A DNA stretch of 64,000 bases from Ornithodoros turicata (Eukaryota > Arthropoda > Arachnida > Ixodida > Argasidae): assembly GCF_037126465.1 (NCBI RefSeq), contig NW_026999322.1:1-64000 (forward strand). The letters run 5' to 3'. Below are positions 55,750 through 64,000 of the stretch, one piece after another (the stretch's first letter is position 1; every line of letters starts with the position of its first letter). Under the pieces are notes generated by a model. That model had not been told where the DNA came from, searched no databases, and saw only the letters and a list, made by a program, of their open reading frames with translations. A program made the translations under genes and the position numbers.

Positions 55750-58700
55750 GCCTGCTCCTTCAATCCTCCAATCAGAAGTCTTTCCACACGGGTCGCAGCC
55801 CAACCGGCTCTGGCACTTGCTGACTTCTGCTTTCAATACTGGTCTGAACCGGCTGCCCCTGACTTCTAGGTCTGCTAGCTGTCATGCACCGCGTAAATTT
55901 ATTCCGTAATTCCAAAACAACGGTGAAAAGTGTTGTGATGAGGAGTAATTTATTTGAGTAATTGCACTGACACAATCGGCAGGTTGACACATCTACATGC
56001 ACTGAGAGTACAATGCCCATTGCGTAGCGCTTCTTGGCACACTCCAACAAAGTTCAAACTCGCAAAGCACACACATCGACACAGCGTATTCCCAACAACG
56101 AACAACTGTCACATACTTGCGCACAATCTCTTGATCATCGTGTCCTTGAGTGTTATACTCCAAACATAAAATGTTGTTGATTCATGAATCCTGTTTTCTT
56201 GTCACGGCTACGCAAATCTGACGGCGCTAGAATGTGTTCATCGAGCCAGAATTCACAACGACACTTCAGTTTGAAATCCGGGTGGCTGTTCGTAGACCGA
56301 CGCTTGTGTCGAAAGACACTACAACACCATTTTAAAGCACCATAATACCCGGATACGATGGCGAACGGCGAACGCACTTGCCTCCCAACGACAGGCAGCG
56401 CCCATACGGCGTCCACTGTTGAAATGTCAAATGGGTGCAAGATACGCATGGATACGCATGAAGGTGAATTTGGTGAATGTCAACATATAAAGTTAATTAT
56501 TTTTACTGAGAAAGGTTTCACAGTGTCTGTTATCGTAAGGTATCTCCGTCTTTGTGTTTTTTGTTTGTTTTCGTTTGTTGTTCGGTTTTCGTGTGGTGTT
56601 CCGCGGTTCTCGTTCGTTATTATGTGATTTGGTATTGTACTGTTGTCGTTTGACTTTTTCCATTATCGTATTATGTTCTACGAGTGTCTGTGTGTGTGTG
56701 CTACAATAAGACCTCGACCCTTATTCTGAAGGGGCTCGTTATTTTATTCACCACATCGCCACCAGCAATCAGGTGGAGTATAGACGCTGGCGATGAAACT
56801 CCCTATTCCTCATCTCAAAATAACGTTATTGTCACGAGTGCTTTGCAGTTGTTCAGCTGTCAGCGTATTTCATTACAGAAATTCGAAGCGCTGTGCACGA
56901 AGAGCATGCACATGCATGACTTATCACACACGCTGTAGGAGCGACTTCACATACGAGGTTAACACAGCAGTTTATTTGCTTCCACCGTACCTCACAGATC
57001 AAAAGAACAGTGGAACAAATTGGCATATTGGCGTAGGTTCTGCATCCGGTTCTTCGGCACAGCTGAGTGAATGTGAGGGGAACCTGCAAGCACAAGCGCA
57101 TTGTTTATAGAAAATACATGGTCTTGAGATCTGTAGGAGCAGTCACACATACTATCTTAGTACGCAATGGCACCAGCGAAGTGCAAACAAGTCCGAGTTG
57201 TCAGATGCACGGAATACGAATAAACAGATTTTTCTTCAAAATAAAGAGCTTACCTGCGAAAAATTATGCCTCTTTCTCTGTCCGCGTGAAATGTACTCAA
57301 AGCTGCAACAAACTGGCATGGCATGCCCTTTAATTCAAAAAAAATTTAAAAAAAATACGGGCAGCACCGCTTGAACTAAATGCAGACGACAGGATGTGAT
57401 GGGCCCACCAATATGGCGGCCGGTGACCACGCTGTGGAGCCCCTATGCGCGATCCAGCCTATACTATAGAGATCAGTGGGCTGTACCTCCTGCGCGTTTG
57501 GCGCGCGTCCATCTTAGTTTAGGGGGCCGACAGATCGAAGTTTGGAGACGGATAACTGAGATTACGAGCTGGTAGGATGATGTGTGTTTTCGATGTGGAG
57601 GCTGTCAAGAAGGACAGGCTCTCATTCTGTCATCTCGATTTTCCTCCAAACTGTCTAAAGAAAAATAATTTGTAGCAGATGGCGTGCAAAGTTCGATGCG
57701 CCTGCGCACGCCATCTGCTAAAAATTAAATATTTGAATAAATTATGCACTTGACGGCCAGGATGCCACAAAAAGCCCGCATGGTCCCAAAACCAACCTGC
57801 TAAAACGAAACTCACGTTGCTCCCTTTTTATACAAAACACGTCTTAATTTTAACAAAAAGCCGGTATATTGCGAAATATTTGGAAAACTTAAATCCGTGT
57901 TAAGTGAATCGCTCTTTAATGGTTTACCGTTCTGTTCCCGTTTTCTAAGGCTTCAACAACTATTTTGCGTTGCGTAGACGTGGTGATTTCAACCGAACAC
58001 ATGGTAGCAAAATGCCAAACTAGTAAGGGTAAAATAATTTTTATCTCATTAACATTTTATTGTCTAACATTATAAGTGTCCACCTTTAGGATACTTGAGA
58101 AAAATGAGTTTGTTACAAAATATGTATTTGATGTTCTACGGTTGCTTTGTAGGGTAAAGGTAACGACCGGGACGGTTGATGGCCAAGGCTCAAACGCTAT
58201 TGACAGTGATTCAGGTGAGGTCCAGTACGGTCCACTAAGGTCCAGTAGGTTCAGTAAGGCCTGATACAGTAGTTACTACTAACAATGACCCTATTCGTTA
58301 ATGTCTGCGGATACTTTTGTGTCGTAATGAGAGCAAAATATATGCAACAGAAAAGCGCCAAATAGAATTTGTGTATACCAGTCTGTGGATTATTTCTTAA
58401 TTACCCTATAAGGGGGTTTCCTAGAGATATTGCTTTCAGTGGTTATCACAAAGTCGAACTCTGAGAAGTAGAGTGTTGCATCGCTTGCAATGAGATTTTT
58501 AATGGAGGGGTTTTAAGTTGAATTGTGAGATAACAATGAAAACAATATACTGTTGTTCGCATGGAAGTCGAGCCTCCTCGGAGACAACGTCGTATGTGCT
58601 AATTTCATCTATTAGTGATTAACCTTTAACGGGATACTTCGGAAGCAAATTTTAAGATTGCGGTATTCCCACGATCAGTTACACGAACAGAACATAGCCG

Positions 58701-58944
58701 TGAAATATCTCACTTGAAAACGAATGGGGAATCATAACAACGACTTTAGAAATTTGAGAAAAAAAATCTGGCTTCCACTCCGGAGCAGGGAAGTGATACG
58801 ATATTGGGTCGGCGCTAACAGAGTGTCTCGGCGAAGAATCAGTGTTCCACGGTGACGGCCGCACCTTTGGAGGTCGCAGTGCAAGCCAGCAAGTACATAT
58901 ACAAATCAAAAATGGCCGAAGCTCTGTGGCTCTGTCGTTTTCCT
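55750..58944. other. No gene recognised; one perfect hairpin
   Basis: Nothing coding could be supported. A perfect 15-bp inverted repeat TAGCAGATGGCGTGC (57673-57687 with 57706-57720, loop 18) and a short GT run near 56690 are the only structures noted. Confidence 0.45.
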
Positions 58945-60850
58945 ACATTATCATTCACTGGCTTGCACTGCGGCATTCAGGAGTGCTCAGTCACCCTCCC
59001 AGGTGTATATCGCTCGATGAGCGACCCCTGGTTTGCCAATTCCGGACTATGCGCAGCTACCCAGAGCTGACGAGCCGCAAACACGGCGAAACACGTGTCC
59101 TCTGGTGCTGTCGCATCGTTCCAGGAGTATCTGTTTCTCTGCGTGCAGCCATAGAAGCCATCTTAATCTGTAATTTTGAATTTCAAACACGTCTAGTGTC
59201 ATTTACTTGTTTCTTTAATGGCTTTTTTTTCCTGCATTATAATTCACTGGCTTGCACTGTGGCATTGAGGAGTGCTCAGTCACTCTCCCAGGTGTATTTC
59301 GCTCGCTGAGCGACCCCTGGTTTGCCAATTCCGGACTATGCGCAGCTACCCAGAGCTGACGAGCCGCAAACACGACGAAACACGTGTCCTCTGGTGCTGT
59401 CGCATCGTTCCATGAGTATCTGTTTCTCTGCGTGCAGCCATAGAAGCCATCTTAATCTGTAATTTTGAATTTCAAACATGTCTATTGTCATTTACTTGTT
59501 TCTTTAATGGCTTTTTTTCCTGCATTATAATTCACTAGCTTGCACTGTGAATTGATGTGTGCTCAGTCACTCTCCCAGGTGTATATCGCTCGCTGAGCGA
59601 CCCCTGGTTTGCCAATTATGGAGTATGCGCAGCTACCCAGAGCTGACGAGCCGCAAACACGGCGAAACACGTGTCCTCTGGTGCTGTCGCATCGTTCCAT
59701 GAGTATCTGTTTCTCTGCGTGCAGCCATAGAAGCCATCTTAATCTGTAATTTTGAATTTCAAACACGTCTAGTGTCATTTACTTGTTTCTTTAATGGCTT
59801 TTTTTCCTGCATTATAATTCAATGGCTTGCACTGTGGATTGATGAGTGCTCAGTCACTCTCCCAGGTGTATATCGCTCGCTGAGCAACCCCTGGTTTGCC
59901 AATTCCGCACTATGCGCAGCTACCCAGAGCTGACGAGCCGCAAACACGTCGAAACACGTGTCCTCTGGTGCTGTCGCATCGTTCCAGGAGTATCTGTTTC
60001 TCTGCGTGCAGCCATAGAAGCCATCTTAATCCAATTTTGAATTTCAAACACGTCTAGTGTCATTTACTTGTTTCTTTAATGGCTTTTTTTCCTGCATTAT
60101 AATTCACTGTCTTGCACTGTGGCATTGAGGAGTGCTCAGTCACTCTGCCAGGTGTATATCGCTCGCTGAGCGACCCCTGGTTTGCCAATTCCGGACTATA
60201 AGTAGCTACCCAGAGCTGACGAGCCGCAAACACGGCGAAGCACGTGTCCTCTGGTGCTGTCGCATCGTTCCATGAGTATCTGTTTCTCTGCGTGCAGCCA
60301 TAGAAGCCATCTTAATCTGTAATTTTGAATTTCGAACACGTCTATTGTCATTTACTTGTTTCTTTAATGGCTTTTTTTCCTGCATTATAATTCACTAGCT
60401 TGCACTGTGAATTGATGTGTGCTCAGTCACTCTCCCAGGTGTATATCGCTCGCTGAGCGACCCCTGGTTTGCCAATTATGGAGTATGCGCAGCTACCCAG
60501 AGCTGACGAGCCGCAAACACGGCGAAACACGTGTCCTCTGGTGCTGTCGCATCGTTCCATGAGTATCTGTTTCTGTGCGTGCAGCCATAGAAGCCATCTT
60601 AATCTGTAATTTTGAATTTCAAACACGTCTAGTGTCTTTTACTTGCTTCTTTAATGGCTTTTTTTCCTGCATTATAATTCACTGGTTTGCACTGCGGCAT
60701 TGAGGAGTGCTCAGTCACCCGCCCAAGTGTATATCGCTCGCTGAGTGACCCTTGGTTTGTCAATTCCGGACGATGTGCAGCTACCCAGAGCTGCCGAGCC
60801 ACGAATACGGCGAAACACGTGTCCTCTGGTGCTGTAGCATCGTTCCATGA
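58945..60850 (+). repeat. 288-bp satellite, subfamily A (seven copies)
   Basis: Units start at the TTGCACTG motif at about 58961, 59251, 59539, 59825, 60110, 60398 and 60686. They share TATCGCTCGCTGAG, GACGAGCCGC and ACACGTGTCCTCTGG motifs. Both strands are open for 60-80 codons in many units, which reflects base composition rather than genes. Confidence 0.95.
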
Positions 60851-60891
<41 letters not shown>

Positions 60892-61150
60892 CCTATACCT
60901 TCCTATATATATATATACATTCCTTCATATAGTTATGAAGGAATGAAAGGCAAACAACAAAGGGTAGGGGAAGTAAAAAACTGGGCGATTTATTACAATT
61001 TAAACTAATAGATAGAAAGACATCTAGGGGTATGGTCAACGTTGCGGCGGAAGCTCCGCATTCTTCAGGACTAAGAGATTTGAAGGGTGTCCTGAAGCTT
61101 TTGTAGATGTGTACCATGACGTCACAGTCGGGGTTCGCACCACCTGGCGG
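60850..61150. repeat. Insert of AT microsatellite plus retroelement-like tail within the satellite
   Basis: A (TA)n run is followed by a ~250-bp segment. On its minus strand the segment carries GTCCTGAAGAA, then a hairpin, then GCAACGTTG, a module like those at 7.0-7.5 kb. An almost identical insert lies at about 63179-63470, each time in the same satellite unit position, so unit and insert were amplified together. Confidence 0.8.
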
Positions 61151-61159
61151 TCGTTAGGG

Positions 61160-61553
61160 TCAAGCTATATATATATAGATACTCATGGAACGATGCGGCA
61201 GCACAAGAGGACACGTGTTTCGCCGTGTTTGCGGCTCGTCGGCCCTGGGTAGCTGCGCATCGTTCCGAATTGGCAAACCAGGGGTCACTCAGCGAGCGAT
61301 ATACACCTGGGAGGGTGACTGAGCACTCCTCAATGCCACAGTGCAAGCCAGTGAATTATAATGTAGGGGGAAAAGCCATTAAAGGAACAAATAAATGATG
61401 CTAGACGTGTTTGTAATTCAAACTTACAGATTAACATGGCTTCTATGGCTGCACGCAGAAAAACAGATACTCATGGAACGATGCGGCAGCACCGGAGGAC
61501 ACGTTTTTCGCCGTGTTTGCGGCTCGTCGGCCCTGGGTAGCTGCGCATCCCCC
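61160..61553 (-). repeat. Inverted block of the 288-bp satellite
   Basis: About one and a half units lie in opposite orientation. The block begins directly at GATACTCATGG, the mirror of the point where the preceding plus-strand unit stops (CCATGAGTAT). It flips back at about 61553, where the pattern CTGCATTATAATTCACTGG restarts on the plus strand. Confidence 0.85.
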
Positions 61554-63178
61554 TGCATTATAATTCACTGGCTTGCACTGTGGCATTGAGGAGTGCTCAG
61601 TCACCCTCCCAGGTGTATATCGCTCGCTGAGTGACCCCTGGTTTGCCAATTCGGAACGATGCGCAGCTACCCAGGGCCGACGAGCCGCAAACACGGCGAA
61701 ACACGTGTCCTCTGGTGCTGCCGCATCGTTCCATCAGTATCTGTTTTTCTGCGTGCAGCCATAGAAGCCATGTTAATCTGTAAGTTTGAATTACAAACAC
61801 GTCTAGCATCATTTATTTGTTCCTTTAATGGCTTTTCCCCCTGCATGATAATTCACTGGCTTGCACTGTGGCATTGAGGAGTGCTCAGTCACCCTCCCAG
61901 GTGTATATCGCTCGCTGAGTGACCCCTGGTTTGCCAATTCGGAACGATGCGCAGCGACCCAGGGCCGACGAGCCGCAAACACGGCGAAACACGTGTCCTC
62001 TGGTGCTGCCGCATCGTTCCATCAGTATCTGTTTTTCTGCGTGCAGCCATAGAAGCCATGTTAATCTGTAAGTTTGAATTACAAACACGTCTAGCATCAT
62101 TTATTTGTTCCTTTAATGGCTTTTCCCCCTGCATTATAATTCACTGGCTTGCACTGTGGCATTGAGGAGTCCTCAGTCACCCTCCCAGGTGTATATCGCT
62201 CGCTGAGTGACCCCTGGTTTGCCAATTCGGAACGATGCGCAGCTACCCAGGGCCGACGAGCCGCAAACACGGCGAAACACGTGTCCTCTGGTGCTGCCGC
62301 ATCGTTCCATGAGTATCTGTATTTCTGCGTGCAGCCATAGAAGCCATGTTAATCTGTAAGTTTGAATTACAAACACGTCTAGCATAATTTATTTGTTCCT
62401 TTAATGGCTTTTCCCCCTGCATTATAATTCACTGGCTTGCACTGTGGCATTGAGGAGTGCTCAGTCACCCTCCCAGGTGTATATCGCTCGCTGAGTGACC
62501 CCTGGTTTGCCAATTCGGAACGATGCGCAGCTACCCAGGGCCGACGAGCCGCAAACACGGCGAAACACGTGTCCTCTGGTGCTGTCGCATCGTTCCAGGA
62601 GTATCTGTTTCTCTGTGTGCAGCCATAGAAGCCATCTTAATCTGTAATTTTGAATTTCAAACACGTCTAGCGTCATTTACTTGTTTCTTTAATGGCTTTT
62701 TTCCCCTGCATTATAATTCACTGGCTTGCACTGTGGCATTGAGGAGTGCTCAGTCACTCTCCCAGGTGTATTTCGCTCGCTGAGCGACCCCTGGTTTGCC
62801 AATTCCGGACTATGCGCAGCTACCCAGAGCTGACGAGCCGCAAACACGACGAAACACGTGTCCTCTGGTGCTGTCGCATCGTTCCATGAGTATCTGTTTC
62901 TCTGCGTGCAGCCATAGAAGCCATCTTAATCTGTAATTTTGAATTTCAAACACGTCTAGTGTCCTTTACTTGTTTCTTTAATGTTTTTTTTCCTGCATTA
63001 TAATTCACTGGCTTGCACTGCGGCATTGAGGAGTGCTCAGTCACCCGCCCAAGTGTATATCGCTCGCTGAGTGACCCTTGGTTTGTCAATTCCGGACGAT
63101 GTGCAGCTACCCAGAGCTGCCGAGCCACGAATACGGCGAAACACGTGTCCTCTGGTGCTGTAGCATCGTTCCATGAGT
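61554..63178 (+). repeat. 288-bp satellite, subfamily B and mixed copies
   Basis: Copies start at about 61570, 61858, 62146, 62434, 62722 and 63010 with an exact 288-bp period. The first four are a homogeneous subfamily (TTCGGAACGATGCGCAGC). From about 62580 on the sequence switches to subfamily A, showing a recombination junction within the array. Confidence 0.95.
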
Positions 63179-63470
63179 GTGTATATATATATACCTTCCT
63201 ATACCTTCCTATATATATATACATTCCTTCATATAGTTATGAAGGAATGAAAGGCAAACAACAAAGGGTAGGGGGAAGTAAAAAACTGGGCGATTTATTA
63301 CAATTTAAACTAATAGATAGAAAGACATCTAGGGGTATGGTCAACGTTGCGGCGGAAGCTCCGCCTTCTTCAGGACTAAGAGATTTGAAGGGTGTCCTGA
63401 AGCTTTTGTAGATGTGTACCATGACGTCACAGTCGGGGTTCGCACCACCTGGCGGTCGTTAGGGTCTATA
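63179..63470. repeat. Second copy of the AT microsatellite and retroelement-like insert
   Basis: Matches 60890-61145 with few changes (AGCTCCGCCTTC instead of AGCTCCGCATTC). It follows a satellite unit that itself matches the unit before the first insert. Confidence 0.85.
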
Positions 63471-64000
63471 TATATAGATAACGAACGTTGAGATAAATGG
63501 GAGACGGAAGACAAAAGGGGAAGTAGTCAAACAGGGTTTACTAAAGCTTAAAAGTTATAAAAGCTTGGGGCGAAGTATCCATTACGGCGAAAGCTGCGCT
63601 TTCGTCAGGACGAAATAGCTGAATGTAACTACGAGGCTGACAATGGGGTGTATCCCAGAATGCTTCTGTGTCAGGACCAGGGGTGAGGTCATAGTCCTTG
63701 TAGGTCAGTGGGGTTTTTGATCCGGCTGAAACGAAAAAAAGAGAGCAGGGTAGTTAAGCATTTTATTGTTGACTGTATGGCGCTGGCATACAGTAAACAA
63801 TGTTTTTTGAACAACAATGAATTATTTTTTTTGCGGAACGCGACTGGGAATGCTCTACTGCGCTGGACAAAAGTTTACGGAACACGCCCCAGTGCATTCT
63901 TTCCTGGAAGCTACATGGTAGCAGCGAATTTTTCCGTGCGGACATCTACATATGTGCGTTACCTTGTGCGTTACTTTTGCGTTACTCATGAGCGTTACCT
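63471..64000. other. Repeat remnants at the window end
   Basis: A further module with GTCAGGACGAAA (about 63602) after a hairpin CGAAAGCTGCGCTTTCG resembles the insert tails. GACAAAAGTTTACGGAACACG (about 63867-63887) is the start of the mariner-like family at 23125. The last 50 bases repeat GCGTTAC. No gene is seen. Confidence 0.5.

Noticed and set aside
58961..63178. Series of 60-90-codon frames in the 288-bp satellite
   Set aside because: Similar frames occur on both strands of every unit, without a start context or family pattern. They reflect the repeat sequence, not genes.

Overview
The window is a repeat-rich stretch of an animal genome. Short spliceosomal introns, arthropod-type promoter elements, LINE 3' ends, tRNA-derived SINEs and many MITEs of several superfamilies point to an arthropod. 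A tick or other chelicerate is my best guess, from the style of the repeats only; nothing here proves the species. Almost all coding capacity belongs to one large mobile element.

Layout. 1-3299 is a 300-bp satellite whose minus strand carries a decayed histone H2A-like fold. 3300-30208 is repeat-dominated DNA: LINE fragments (8525-9760), SINEs (11.7, 16.7 and 18.2 kb), a minisatellite (12.2-12.6 kb), and MITEs with recognisable target duplications: hAT 14278-15146, Harbinger-like 17422-17735, a mariner-like element 20111-21455 with a hAT nested inside it, and a mariner-like fold-back 23125-23989. One possible host gene for a small secreted protein lies at 24478-25815. 55750-58940 shows nothing coding. 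58945-63180 is a second satellite (288-bp unit) with an inverted block and a co-amplified insert.

The centrepiece is a Polinton/Maverick at 30215-55743, with ends AGTAGTAT...ATACTACT, a 6-bp target duplication TGCAGC and ~760-bp terminal inverted repeats. It encodes protein-primed DNA polymerase B, a chromodomain integrase, an A32-type packaging ATPase, an adenain-type protease, a double-jelly-roll major capsid candidate, a penton-like minor capsid candidate and a small core protein, plus several poorly known small proteins. Seven genes lie head to tail on the minus strand with 4-14 nt overlaps or gaps of a few bases (54621 down to 37194). Polymerase and two zinc-ribbon/proline-rich mini-genes diverge from a repeat-rich control region at 35.2-36.2 kb. 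At least three genes have a 55-60 nt leader intron ending exactly at, or inside, the start codon.

Inside this Polinton, interrupting one of its genes, sits an 11.6-kb near-perfect palindrome (42192-53827; arms of ~5.5 kb and a 630-bp spacer). It has no recognisable gene. It is flanked by a different 6-bp target duplication (CAGGTT) and starts and ends with the same AGTAGTA/TACTACT as its host element. The most economical reading is a giant non-autonomous fold-back element moved by a Polinton-type integrase. Its arms carry repeated modules rich in CTCF-like cores, CRE octamers and p53-like tandem half-sites. This is the most likely undescribed system in the window.
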